Origin: Frankiales bacterium
GTDB lineage: Bacteria > Actinomycetota > Actinomycetes > Mycobacteriales > SCTD01
Assembly (NCBI GenBank): GCA_025465465.1
Contig: JAODND010000045.1
Location: forward strand, 28,050 to 92,049
Direction of reading: 5' to 3'
DNA: 64,000 nt
In this document: piece by piece, positions 41,234-49,429 of the stretch
Layout of the letters: each line of letters starts with the position of its first letter
Position numbering within the stretch: the stretch's first letter is position 1
The notes under the pieces: generated by a model
The model's input: the letters and a program-made list of their open reading frames with translations, nothing else
The model's database searches: none
What the model was told of the DNA's origin: nothing
Position numbers and translations under genes: made by a program

Positions 41234-43606
41234 GTGAGCGCCGTGCCTGCCGAAAACGGACTACCCAGGGTGGTCCCGCTGTCGGCTGCCTCCGGGAAGC
41301 CTGCCGGACCCACTCGACGCCGGATCGGCGAGGTGCTGGTCGACTCCGGCCTGTTGACCGCTCTCCAGCTGTCCGACGCGTTGTCCAAGCAGCGCGACGT
41401 GCTGCCGGGACAGCCCCGTCCGCGGCTCGGCACGGTCGTGATCGAGCTGGGCCACGTGACCGAAGCGCAGGTCGCGGAGGCGCTCGCCACCGCGCTGGGC
41501 CTCGACCTGGTGGACCTGGGGCGCACCATGGTCATCCCCGAGCACGTGCGTCTGCTGCCGCGTCAGGTCGCCGAGCGCAGCAACGTGCTGGTCCTGTCCA
41601 AGGACGGCAACCGCCTCAAGGTCGCGACCTCCGACCCCACCAACGTCGTCGCCCTGGACGACGTGAAGCTCTACGCGCGGGCCGCCGAGATCGAGGTCGT
41701 CGTCGCCACCGAGAGCCAGGTGCGCGAGCAGCTGGCCCGGGCCTGGTCGTTGTCGGAGGACCGCGGCGACGTCAACACGATGTTCGAGGGAATCGACGAC
41801 GACCTGGAGTCGAACGACGAGCTGGCTCAGGGCGGCACCGACGCCGCCCCGATCGTCCGGCTGGTCGACGTGATCCTGGCCGACGCGGTGCGCGCCCGGG
41901 CGTCGGACGTGCACGTCGAGCCGCAGGCCGGTGAGCTGCGCATCCGCTACCGCGTCGACGGCCTGCTCCGGGATGTGATGACGGTCCCCAAGAACGCCAC
42001 CGCCGCCGCGGTGAGCCGCATCAAGATCGTGTCCGGCCTCGACATCGCCGAGCGGCGGCGTCCGCAGGACGGCCGCGCCAAGCTGACGGTCGACGGCTTC
42101 ACGGTCGAGGCCCGCATCTCCACCCTGCCGACCCTGCACGGCGAGAAGGTCGTCGTCCGGCTGCTCCCCCGCGCCGAGAACGTCCCTCTGCTCAACAAGA
42201 CCGGCATGACCCCGATGCAGCTGGAGACGCTCGGCAGTGCCCTGATCCAGAGCCAGGGGCTGGTGCTCATCACCGGCCCGACCGGCTCGGGCAAGACAAA
42301 CACGCTGTACGCCGCGATCCAGCAGGTCAGCACCCCCGACCGCAACATCGTGACCCTCGAGGACCCGGTCGAGGTCCAGGTCGCGGGCATCACGCAGGTG
42401 CAGGTCCACGAGCGGTCCGGCATGACGTTTGCGCGTGGTCTGCGCTCGGTGCTTCGGCAGGACCCCGACATCGTCCTCGTCGGCGAGGTCCGCGACCATG
42501 AGACCGCCGAGCTCGCGCTGCAGGCGTCGCTCACCGGTCACCTCGTCCTCACGACGCTGCACACCAACGACGCCGTCAGTGCCATCACCCGCCTCGTGGA
42601 CATGGGCGTCGAGCCCTTCCTCGTGGCGTCCTCGCTCACCCTGGTCGTCGCCCAGCGGCTGGTCCGTCGGCCGTGCGCGTCGTGCGCCGCCGAGTATGTC
42701 CCGTCGCCGCGCACCCTCTCGCTGCTCGGTCTCGCCGCGGCCGACCTCGAGGGTGCGACGCCGACCCGCGGCAAGGGCTGCGGCGAGTGCGGTGGCACCG
42801 GCTACCGCGGCCGCACCGGCATCTACGAGGTCCTGCCCGTCACGGCCGCGCTCCGCAAGGTGCTCCTGACCACCCCGACCGAGGCCGCCATCGGCGCGGC
42901 GGCCCGCGAGCACGGCATGACGACGCTTCGGGCCTCCGCGCTCGCTGCCGCACACCGCGGCGAGACGACCTACGAGGAGGTCCTGCGGACCACCCACGTC
43001 GACGCTGTTGCCGGTCCGCGCTGCCCCACCTGCGCCCGCGCCCTCGCCGACGACATGATGTGCTGCCCCTGGGACGGCGCGCTGGTCGAGCGCGACCGCT
43101 GCCGCGGCTGCGAGCGGCAGCTCGACGCCGAGTGGGCGACGTGCCCCTGGTGCCGCACCGAGGTGGACCGCCCCGTCAGTCAGCCGGCCGTTCCCACCCA
43201 GCTGCCCCGACTGCTCGTGGTCGACGACGACCCGAGCGTCTGCCAGTTCGTCACCGCTGCCCTTGCCGGCTCGGCCGAGGTCGTGACCGCGTTCACGTCC
43301 GACATGGCGTTGAACCTGCTCGGGACCCAGCCGTTCGACGGCGTGCTCGTCGACAACGGTCTGCCCGACCTGTCCGGCGTCGAGTTCATCCGGCTCGTCC
43401 GGTCCGACCCCAAGACGCTGACCCTGCCCCTCGTGCTCTTCACGGGTGCGTCGTCGGCCGACATCGAGCGCGAGGCCCGCAACGCCGGCGCCGACGACTT
43501 CCTCGCCAAGCCGGTCGAGCCGGTCCTGCTCGAGGAGCGCGTCATGTCACTGCTCACCCGCGAGACCCGCTCCCTGCCGACCGCCATGGGTGGCGCGTCC
43601 ACCTGA
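41234..43606 (+). CDS. PilB/GspE-type ATPase fused to a double zinc ribbon and a response-regulator receiver
   Basis: This 790-residue hybrid has an N-terminal MshEN-type domain (about 30-165) and a secretion ATPase core (about 200-560). The core has DVHVEPQAGELRIRYRVDG, Walker A ITGPTGSGKTNT, RQDPDIVLVGEVRD and TLHTNDA, plus the tetracysteine loop CASC...CGEC of PilB. Residues about 595-640 add a double zinc ribbon (CPTCARAL, CCPWDG, CRGCE, CPWC). Residues about 655-780 form a receiver with LLVVDDDP, phosphoacceptor Asp in GVLVDNGLPD, T in LFTGASS and LAKPV. No pilC, pilin or histidine kinase gene is in the window. Confidence 0.9.
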   Translation: MSAVPAENGLPRVVPLSAASGKPAGPTRRRIGEVLVDSGLLTALQLSDALSKQRDVLPGQPRPRLGTVVIELGHVTEAQVAEALATALGLDLVDLGRTMVIPEHVRLLPRQVAERSNVLVLSKDGNRLKVATSDPTNVVALDDVKLYARAAEIEVVVATESQVREQLARAWSLSEDRGDVNTMFEGIDDDLESNDELAQGGTDAAPIVRLVDVILADAVRARASDVHVEPQAGELRIRYRVDGLLRDVMTVPKNATAAAVSRIKIVSGLDIAERRRPQDGRAKLTVDGFTVEARISTLPTLHGEKVVVRLLPRAENVPLLNKTGMTPMQLETLGSALIQSQGLVLITGPTGSGKTNTLYAAIQQVSTPDRNIVTLEDPVEVQVAGITQVQVHERSGMTFARGLRSVLRQDPDIVLVGEVRDHETAELALQASLTGHLVLTTLHTNDAVSAITRLVDMGVEPFLVASSLTLVVAQRLVRRPCASCAAEYVPSPRTLSLLGLAAADLEGATPTRGKGCGECGGTGYRGRTGIYEVLPVTAALRKVLLTTPTEAAIGAAAREHGMTTLRASALAAAHRGETTYEEVLRTTHVDAVAGPRCPTCARALADDMMCCPWDGALVERDRCRGCERQLDAEWATCPWCRTEVDRPVSQPAVPTQLPRLLVVDDDPSVCQFVTAALAGSAEVVTAFTSDMALNLLGTQPFDGVLVDNGLPDLSGVEFIRLVRSDPKTLTLPLVLFTGASSADIEREARNAGADDFLAKPVEPVLLEERVMSLLTRETRSLPTAMGGAST

Positions 43607-43627
43607 GCCATCGGGTACGAAGGACGC

Positions 43628-44374
43628 GTGTCACCATCCCGCCACGAGGCCTACGGCTCGGCGCCGCGCCAGCGGGGTGAGTGGTGGGTGCCGGCGGGTC
43701 GCACGACGCCTGGCCCCCTCGTCGTGCTCGTGCACGGCGGCTACTGGCGCGACAGCTACGACCTGACCCTCGAGGACGACCTCGCCGACGACCTCGCGGG
43801 CCACGGCTTCCTCGTCTGGAACATCGACTACGCCCCCTCGGTCGAGGCCTGGCCGGCGACGCTTCAGGACGCGGCGGCGGCGTATGACTTCGCGTTCCAC
43901 GGCCGGTACGCCGCACTGGTGGACCGCACCAGGGTCGCCGTCGCCGGTCACTCCGCAGGCGGCCAGCTCGCGTTGTGGCTGGCCTCCCGCTCGCGACTCC
44001 CTCCCGGTGCTCCGGGTGCCGGCAGCCACGTCGTACCGAAGCTCGCGGTGCCGCAGGCTCCGGTTGCCTCGCTGGCGCAGGCCTATGCGCTCGGCCTCGG
44101 CGGCGGAGCGGTGGGCGCGCTGGTGGGCGGCGGCCCGTCGGACCTGCCCGACCGCTATGCGGTCGCCGATCCCGTGGCGCTCGCACCGGCGGTCGTGCCG
44201 ACGACCATCGTGCACTCCACGGAGGACGACGTCGTGCCGTTGAGCCAGAGCGAGGACTACGTGCGGGCGTCGCCCGGCACGGTCCTCGTGACGGTGCCGG
44301 GCGACCACTTCACGCACCTGGATCCTTCGTCGGAGGCCTGCGAGGCGCTCCGCCGCGCCCTCACAGCGCTCTGA
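43628..44374 (+). CDS. Alpha/beta hydrolase of the BD-FAE/kynurenine formamidase type
   Basis: This 248-residue esterase-like protein has oxyanion HGGYWRDSYD, nucleophile GHSAGGQLALWLA, acid in STEDDVVP and His in GDHFTHLDP. These are typical of arylformamidases and BD-FAE esterases. It starts at GTG 21 bases after the PilB-type gene and may be in the same transcript. Its last 14 bases overlap the convergent azlD end. The substrate is unknown. Confidence 0.83.
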   Translation: MSPSRHEAYGSAPRQRGEWWVPAGRTTPGPLVVLVHGGYWRDSYDLTLEDDLADDLAGHGFLVWNIDYAPSVEAWPATLQDAAAAYDFAFHGRYAALVDRTRVAVAGHSAGGQLALWLASRSRLPPGAPGAGSHVVPKLAVPQAPVASLAQAYALGLGGGAVGALVGGGPSDLPDRYAVADPVALAPAVVPTTIVHSTEDDVVPLSQSEDYVRASPGTVLVTVPGDHFTHLDPSSEACEALRRALTAL

Positions 44375-44660
44375 CCGCCGCGGCCGCCGCGGCCGCCGCG
44401 AGCACCACGACCAGGAACGGAAGCCGGCGCCACAGGCAGAGTGCGCCGACAGCGAGGGAGACGACGCGCGCGTCGAGTGTCAGCGATCGGCCATGCGCGA
44501 AGACCTGCGTGATGACGAGCGCTGCCAACAGCGCGGCCGGGAGCAGCGTTGCCGCCTTGCGCAGGGCCGGCCGATCCAGGACGGTCGACGGGACGGCCCA
44601 GCCGGCGGCCTTGAAGCCGAAGCAGCCGGCGGCCGTGAGCAGCACCGCTGACCAGATCAT
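44361..44660 (-). CDS. azlD: AzlD-type branched-chain amino acid exporter subunit
   Basis: This 99-residue protein has three to four hydrophobic helices and matches AzlD (GCFGFKAAGWAVPS, LLPAALLAALVITQVF). With AzlC it exports branched-chain amino acids and analogues. The C-terminus is an Ala-rich run encoded by a GCCGCCGCG repeat (44375-44400). Its ATG overlaps the azlC stop (ATGA). Confidence 0.85.
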   Translation of the reverse strand: MIWSAVLLTAAGCFGFKAAGWAVPSTVLDRPALRKAATLLPAALLAALVITQVFAHGRSLTLDARVVSLAVGALCLWRRLPFLVVVLAAAAAAAAVRAL

Positions 44661-45277
44661 CGGCGCACCAGGGCAGGGAGGACCGCCAGTCCGGCCACGA
44701 GCACCGGGATTCCCGGAGGCGTGAGGGGCACCGCGACGAGTGCGAGCACGGCACCACCGAGCGCGACCGGCCAGGCCTCGCGCAGCCGTGGCCACAGCAG
44801 CCCGAGGAACGCGGCACCGACGGCACCGTCGAGCCCGACGGCAGCAGGGTCGACGGCCGACGCGGACGCCGCACCCACCAGTGTCGACAGGTTCCAGACG
44901 ACATAGACCGTGAGCCCCGTCCACCAGAAGCCGACGTGCGTCCAGGCCGGCGGCGAGGTCGTGGCGATCGCGGTGCTCTCGTCGATCGTGATCTGCGCAG
45001 CGACCGCGCGCCGCCACCCGCGCACCGGGATGCGCTCCTTGAGGATCACGGCATACAGACCATTGCGGCCACCGAGCAGCACCGCGCTCGCGACGCCCGC
45101 CGCGACCGAGCCGCCCGCGCCGAGGACGCTGACCAGTGCGAACTGTGACGCCCCCGTGAAGACCAGCAGCGACACCGCACAGGCCTGCACCACGGAGAAA
45201 CCGGCCACCACCGCGGCCGCGCCGAACGAGGCGCCGTAGAGGCCCACCGCGACGCCGAGCGACAGCGAGCGCCGCAC
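44657..45277 (-). CDS. azlC: AzlC-type branched-chain amino acid exporter
   Basis: This 206-residue multi-pass membrane protein of the AzlC family has VGLYGASFGAAAVVAGFSVVQA, FTGASQFALVSVLGAGG and LGGRNGLYAVIL near the N-terminal third. The start is uncertain: GTG at 45277 has GGGAGG unusually close, and a CTG at 45304 with GAGGGG 5 bases ahead would give a 215-residue protein and overlap the marR stop. It is in a marR-azlC-azlD operon. Confidence 0.83.
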   Translation of the reverse strand: MRRSLSLGVAVGLYGASFGAAAVVAGFSVVQACAVSLLVFTGASQFALVSVLGAGGSVAAGVASAVLLGGRNGLYAVILKERIPVRGWRRAVAAQITIDESTAIATTSPPAWTHVGFWWTGLTVYVVWNLSTLVGAASASAVDPAAVGLDGAVGAAFLGLLWPRLREAWPVALGGAVLALVAVPLTPPGIPVLVAGLAVLPALVRR

Positions 45278-45300
45278 GACCTCCCGGCGGACGGCTTCGG

Positions 45301-45804
45301 TCAGCGCATCCCCTCGGCCTCGCCGCAGCCGCCGACCGGGGGCGCGAGCGAGCCGACCCCGAGCTTGAGCATCAGGCGTTGGAGCTCGTCGAGCTCCGCA
45401 GGCGTGAGCCGTGAGGTCATGTGCTCGCTGATGCCGCGCAGATGCGTCGGCGCCGCCGACCGCAACCGCGCCAGCCCCGCCTCGGTGAGGACCGCGAGGG
45501 TGCCCCGGGCATCGCTGGGGCAGGCCTCCCGCTCCACCAGCCCGTCGCGCTCGAGCCGGTCGACGAGCCGCGTGAGACCGGACCGGGACAACAGCACCCG
45601 ATCGGCGAGCTCGGTCATCCGCAGCCGCCTCGCATCCGACTCGGCGAGCTGCAGCAGGACGTCGTAGGAGGCGAGCGGGAGGTCGTGCTCGGCGACGAGC
45701 TCGGCCTCGAGCTCGCGGCTGATCTGGGAGTGCGCACGGAGGAAGGCGCGCCACGCACCGAGCTCGCGGACCGTGAGCCGCTCGGCTGTCGCCTTCATCA
45801 CCAC
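45301..45804 (-). CDS. MarR-family repressor of the azlCD operon
   Basis: This 167-residue winged-helix regulator has [39 protein letters not shown] and the wing region [14 protein letters not shown]. It is first in the operon with azlC and azlD and divergent from the malyl-CoA-lyase-like gene, with only 45 bases between starts. An exact inverted repeat (45813-45840) covers both -10 elements, so it probably controls itself, azlCD and the lyase genes. The GTG at 45804 is set by the -10 spacing. Confidence 0.87.
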   Translation of the reverse strand: MVMKATAERLTVRELGAWRAFLRAHSQISRELEAELVAEHDLPLASYDVLLQLAESDARRLRMTELADRVLLSRSGLTRLVDRLERDGLVEREACPSDARGTLAVLTEAGLARLRSAAPTHLRGISEHMTSRLTPAELDELQRLMLKLGVGSLAPPVGGCGEAEGMR

Positions 45805-45810
45805 CTGCTC

Positions 45811-45816
45811 ATGTTA
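45811..45816 (-). promoter_or_regulatory. Leaderless -10 (TAACAT) of marR
   Basis: TAACAT on the minus strand, 6 bases before the GTG at 45804, inside the left arm of the palindrome. Confidence 0.5.
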
Positions 45817-45840
45817 CTTGCGCCTGCAACACTGAGTAAC
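45813..45840. promoter_or_regulatory. Candidate MarR operator
   Basis: GTTACT and AGTAAC form an exact 6-bp inverted repeat across 28 bases, with an inner TTGC-N4-GCAA repeat. Both divergent -10 elements overlap its arms. Confidence 0.6.
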
Positions 45841-45842
45841 GT
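45837..45842 (+). promoter_or_regulatory. Leaderless -10 (TAACGT) of the malyl-CoA lyase-like gene
   Basis: TAACGT with a 7-base spacer to the GTG at 45850. Using the in-frame ATG at 45811 would place this whole site inside the gene, which argues for the GTG. Confidence 0.5.
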
Positions 45843-45849
45843 CTTTTCC

Positions 45850-46899
45850 GTGCGCAACGCCAAGGACTTCTTCCAGCCGCTCGCCGTCGGTGCACCTGCG
45901 CCGCTGCGCGAGATCCCGTGGACGCCGTCGCGGATGCTCCACTTCTTCGACCCGTCCAACGAAAAGATGGTGTCGAAGCTCCCGGACCTCGCACCAAAGG
46001 TCGATGTGCTCCTGGGCAACCTCGAGGACGCCATCCAGGCCGGCAACAAGGTCGCCGCCCGCGAAGGCCTCGTCAAGGTCGCCACGTCGATCGACCTCGG
46101 CGCGACCGCGTTGTGGACGCGGGTCAACGACCTGGGCAGCCCGTGGGTGCTCGACGACCTGACCACGCTGGTGCTCGAGGCCGGCGAGGCGATCGACGTC
46201 ATCATGGTCCCGAAGGTCGAGGGACCTGAGGACATCCACTACGTGGACCGCCTGCTCGCCCAGCTCGAGGCGAAGGCGGGGCTGTCCCGACCGCTGCAGG
46301 TGCACGCCATCCTCGAGACCGCCCGGGGCGTCGCGAACGTCGAGGAGATCTGCGCGGCGAGCCCGCGCATGCAGGGCATCTCACTCGGCCCGGCCGACCT
46401 CGCCGCCAACCGTCGCATGAAGACCACGCGAGTCGGTGGTGGCCACCCCGGCTACCTGGTCCGCGAAGACCCGGGAGCCGACGAGAGCGCGCCGCGAGCG
46501 ACCTTCCAGCAGGACCTGTGGCACTACACAGTCGCCCGGATGGTGGACGCCTGCGCCAGCAACGGCATCTACGCCTACTACGGCCCCTTCGGCGACATCA
46601 AGGACACCGTCGCCTGCGAGGACCAGTTCCGCAACGCCTACCTGCTCGGGTGCGTCGGCGCCTGGTCGCTGCATCCGGTGCAGATCGACATCGCCAAGAA
46701 GGTCTTCTCCCCTGAGCCTGCGGAAGTGGCCTGGGCGCGGCGCGTGGTCGAGGAGATGGGCGAGGACGGCCGAGGCGCGGTGATGATCGACGGCAAGATG
46801 CAGGACGACGCGACATACAAGCAGTGCAAGGTCGTCCTGGAGCTCGCGACGCGGCTCGCCGCCCGCGACGCCGACCTGAGGGAGGCGTACGGGCTGTGA
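45850..46899 (+). CDS. Malyl-CoA lyase-like CitE-family protein
   Basis: This 349-residue TIM-barrel protein has [32 protein letters not shown], the Arg in LWTRVND and [14 protein letters not shown]. It is closest in pattern to malyl-CoA/beta-methylmalyl-CoA lyases (the [17 protein letters not shown] stretch). The usual first motif DLEDAVAP reads NLEDAIQA and is preceded by an unusual FFDPSNEKM segment. Its stop overlaps the start of the next lyase (GTGA). Likely controlled by the divergent MarR. Confidence 0.83.
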   Translation: MRNAKDFFQPLAVGAPAPLREIPWTPSRMLHFFDPSNEKMVSKLPDLAPKVDVLLGNLEDAIQAGNKVAAREGLVKVATSIDLGATALWTRVNDLGSPWVLDDLTTLVLEAGEAIDVIMVPKVEGPEDIHYVDRLLAQLEAKAGLSRPLQVHAILETARGVANVEEICAASPRMQGISLGPADLAANRRMKTTRVGGGHPGYLVREDPGADESAPRATFQQDLWHYTVARMVDACASNGIYAYYGPFGDIKDTVACEDQFRNAYLLGCVGAWSLHPVQIDIAKKVFSPEPAEVAWARRVVEEMGEDGRGAVMIDGKMQDDATYKQCKVVLELATRLAARDADLREAYGL

Positions 46900-47735
46900 C
46901 CGTCCTGCGCTCCGTGCTGTACATGCCCTCGAGCAATGAGCGGGCGCTCGAGAAGGCCAAGACGATCCCCGCCGATGCGATCATTTTCGACCTCGAGGAC
47001 GCCGTCGCGCCTGACGCCAAGGAAGCCGCGCGGGCCAACGCCGTCGGAGCCGTCCAGTCGGGCGAGTACGGCGGGAAGGTCCTCACCATCCGATGCAACG
47101 GCCTCGACACCCCTTGGGGCGCAAGCGATCTGGCCGCCGCCGCCGGTGCTGGGCCCGCGGCCGTCGTCGTACCGAAGGTGTCCGGGCCCGACCACCTGGA
47201 GAAGGTCGTGGCGATCACGGGCGACGTGCCGGTCTGGGCGATGGTCGAGACGCCCGCCGCGCTGTTCGCGATCCGTGAGATCGCGCAGTTTCCGCAGGTG
47301 TCGGTCCTCGTGATGGGGACCAACGACCTCGTGAAGGAGCTGCGGGCCTCGATGGTGCCCGGCCGCGCGCCGCTGCTGCCGCACCTCGCGACCGCCCTGC
47401 TCGGCGCCCGGGAGGCCGACAAGGCCATCCTGGACGGTGTCTACAACGACGTGAAGGACCTCGACGGCTTCCTCGCGGAGTGCCGACAGGGCAAGGAGCT
47501 CGGCTTCGACGGCAAGACGCTCGTGCACCCGACGCAGGTCGAGGGCGCCAACGACACCTGGGCACCCACCGAGGACGAGGTGACGCACGCCAAGAAGGTG
47601 ATCGAGGCCTTCGCCGAGGCCGAGCGCGACAGCCGCGGCGTCGTCACCGTCGACGGGCGGATGGTCGAGAACCTGCACCGGGACATCGCCTTGCGCACCC
47701 TCGAGACCGCTGAGGCCATTGCCGGCCTCGCCTAG
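46896..47735 (+). CDS. CitE-family CoA ester lyase or malyl-CoA thioesterase
   Basis: This 279-residue CitE-like protein has [66 protein letters not shown] and [12 protein letters not shown]. It is translationally coupled to the previous lyase. Pairs of this kind act in other bacteria as a lyase and a thioesterase on malyl-CoA, but the division of labour here is inference. Its TAG stop is also the start of the mrp -10. Confidence 0.85.
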   Translation: MTVLRSVLYMPSSNERALEKAKTIPADAIIFDLEDAVAPDAKEAARANAVGAVQSGEYGGKVLTIRCNGLDTPWGASDLAAAAGAGPAAVVVPKVSGPDHLEKVVAITGDVPVWAMVETPAALFAIREIAQFPQVSVLVMGTNDLVKELRASMVPGRAPLLPHLATALLGAREADKAILDGVYNDVKDLDGFLAECRQGKELGFDGKTLVHPTQVEGANDTWAPTEDEVTHAKKVIEAFAEAERDSRGVVTVDGRMVENLHRDIALRTLETAEAIAGLA

Positions 47736-47738
47736 GCT
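47733..47738 (+). promoter_or_regulatory. -10 element (TAGGCT) of mrp, sharing the upstream stop codon
   Basis: TAGGCT begins with the TAG stop of the lyase gene; a 9-base spacer precedes the ATG at 47748. Confidence 0.45.
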
Positions 47739-47747
47739 GAACGCATC

Positions 47748-48884
47748 ATGACGCTTCCCACGCACGACCAGCTCCAGGCCGCGCTCGCCACGGTCGAGGA
47801 CCCCGAGATCCGGCGACCCATCACCGAGATCGGCATGCTCAAGAGCGCGACCGTCGACGCCGACGGCACCGCACGCATCGGCGTCTACCTGACGATCAGC
47901 GGCTGCCCGATGAAGGACACCCTGACGCAGCGCGTCACGGACGCGGTGTCACCGCTCGAGGGCGTCACGAGCGTCGTCGTGGAGCTGGACGTCATGAGCA
48001 CCGAGCAGCGCCAGGAGCTGCAGACCCTGCTGCGCGGTGACAACCCGACCCGCGAGATCCCCTTCGCGCAGCCGGGCAGCCTGACGCGGGTGTTCGCCGT
48101 GGCATCCGGCAAGGGCGGTGTCGGCAAGAGCTCGGTCACCGTCAACCTGGCCGTCGCGCTGGCCGCCAAGGGGCTCCGGGTCGGTGTCGTCGATGCCGAC
48201 GTCTATGGCTTCAGCGTCCCGCGCATGCTCGGCGTCGAGCACCGTCCGACGCAGGTCGAGCAGATGATCCTGCCGCCGTCGGCGCACGGCGTGAAGGTCA
48301 TCAGCATCGGGATGTTCACCAAGGACAACACCCCTGTCGTGTGGCGCGGGCCGATGCTGCACCGCGCGCTGCAGCAGTTCCTGGCCGACGTCTACTGGGG
48401 CGACCTCGACTACCTGCTGATGGACCTGCCGCCCGGCACCGGAGACATCGCGATCTCGGTCGCGCAGCTGGTCCCCACCGCGGAGATCCTCGTCGTCACG
48501 ACGCCCCAGCTGGCGGCGCAGGAGGTGGCCGAGCGGGCCGGCTCGATCGCCCTCCAGACCCACCAGCGGATCGCCGGCGTCGTCGAGAACATGAGCTACT
48601 TCCCGTGCCCGCACTGCGGCGAGCCGGTCGACGTCTTCGGGTCGGGCGGCGGCGAGGCGGTCGCGGGGAGCCTCAGCAGGCTGCTCGGGGCCGAGGTGCC
48701 GCTGCTCGGTCAGGTGCCCATCGACAAGCGCCTGCGCGAGGGCGGAGACAACGGCATACCGCTGGTGCTGTCCGACCCCGACAGCGCCGCGGGCAAGGAG
48801 CTGCTCATGATCACCGAGAAGATCTCCGGCAAGCCGCGTGGCCTCGCCGGCCTGTCGCTCGGACTCAGCCCCGCGAAGCGGTAG
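47748..48884 (+). CDS. mrp: Mrp/NBP35-family Fe-S cluster carrier ATPase
   Basis: This 378-residue protein has an N-terminal DUF59/MIP18 domain (about 1-85, with the Cys in ISGCPMKD) and a P-loop ATPase. The ATPase has the deviant Walker A GKGGVGKSSVTVNL, DADVYGFSVPRML, LLMDLPPGTGD and the cluster-binding CPHC in MSYFPCPHCGEPVD. It carries iron-sulfur clusters to target proteins. It converges with the small membrane protein gene; the two stop codons abut (TAG-CTA) inside a hairpin. Confidence 0.93.
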   Translation: MTLPTHDQLQAALATVEDPEIRRPITEIGMLKSATVDADGTARIGVYLTISGCPMKDTLTQRVTDAVSPLEGVTSVVVELDVMSTEQRQELQTLLRGDNPTREIPFAQPGSLTRVFAVASGKGGVGKSSVTVNLAVALAAKGLRVGVVDADVYGFSVPRMLGVEHRPTQVEQMILPPSAHGVKVISIGMFTKDNTPVVWRGPMLHRALQQFLADVYWGDLDYLLMDLPPGTGDIAISVAQLVPTAEILVVTTPQLAAQEVAERAGSIALQTHQRIAGVVENMSYFPCPHCGEPVDVFGSGGGEAVAGSLSRLLGAEVPLLGQVPIDKRLREGGDNGIPLVLSDPDSAAGKELLMITEKISGKPRGLAGLSLGLSPAKR

Positions 48885-48904
48885 CTACAAGCTGAACTTG
48901 TAGC
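48884..48904. terminator. Hairpin across the abutting stop codons of two convergent genes
   Basis: GCTACAAG-CTGAA-CTTGTAGC is a perfect 8-bp stem starting at the last base of mrp and covering the last codons of the convergent gene. It could serve both strands. Confidence 0.55.
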
Positions 48905-49337
48905 GGATCCGGTCATAGCCCTGGCACTGGGGCTGGACCTGGATCGTCCCGTTCACCGCGCCGCTGAACTGGCCCTCGGCCTCATACGTCGGCTCCTGGT
49001 CCGTTGCCGAGGCGGTCAGCCCCCGGGCCGTGAGCTGCGCGACCACCTTGTCCCGCAGCGACACCAGGTCCTTGCGCGACCCCTTCGTGATCGCGTAGAC
49101 GACGAGGGTCTTTCCCTGGCTGTCGACCTCGAGCAGGGTCTGGTCGGAGGGGAGGGCGAAGCTGCCGAGCCCGGTCGGCAGCGCGACCCCGGGCGCCGGA
49201 CTGGTCAGGGAGCCGCAGGCCCGCTCGGCGTCCTTGACCTTCTCGTGGTGGTCGAAGTATTCGAACACGAAGAAGCCGGCGACAGCGACCGCGGCGATGA
49301 CGACGAGGGTGATCAGGACCTTCACGAGACGGCTCAC
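48885..49337 (-). CDS. Membrane-anchored protein of unknown function
   Basis: This 150-residue protein has one N-terminal membrane helix (VLITLVVIAAVAVAGFFVF) and an extracytoplasmic domain of about 120 residues with Cys at 42 and 139 (ERACGSLT, QPQCQGY). No family is recognised. The GTG follows a TACGCT -10 by 8 bases. It is separate from the tatB operon, which is transcribed the same way upstream. Confidence 0.65.
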   Translation of the reverse strand: MSRLVKVLITLVVIAAVAVAGFFVFEYFDHHEKVKDAERACGSLTSPAPGVALPTGLGSFALPSDQTLLEVDSQGKTLVVYAITKGSRKDLVSLRDKVVAQLTARGLTASATDQEPTYEAEGQFSGAVNGTIQVQPQCQGYDRIRYKFSL

Positions 49338-49345
49338 GAGGCAGG

Positions 49346-49351
49346 AGCGTA
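49346..49351 (-). promoter_or_regulatory. Leaderless -10 (TACGCT) of the membrane-anchored protein gene
   Basis: TACGCT on the minus strand with an 8-base spacer to the GTG at 49337. Confidence 0.4.
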
Positions 49352-49429
49352 GGCGGTCGCGGTGGCCCATGACCCACGGTCCGGAACCAGACCTGGACGC
49401 CGTGAACCGCCCCCGAGGTTGACCGCGGT

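Noticed and set aside
44375..44400. GCCGCCGCG triplet-like repeat as a regulatory minisatellite
   Set aside because: It encodes the Ala run at the AzlD C-terminus and is expected low complexity at this GC content.
45278..45754. AzlC reading frame extended upstream through marR
   Set aside because: The extension is antisense-free but out of frame with marR, Arg/Ala-rich and unlike AzlC. The family N-terminus begins near 45277-45304.
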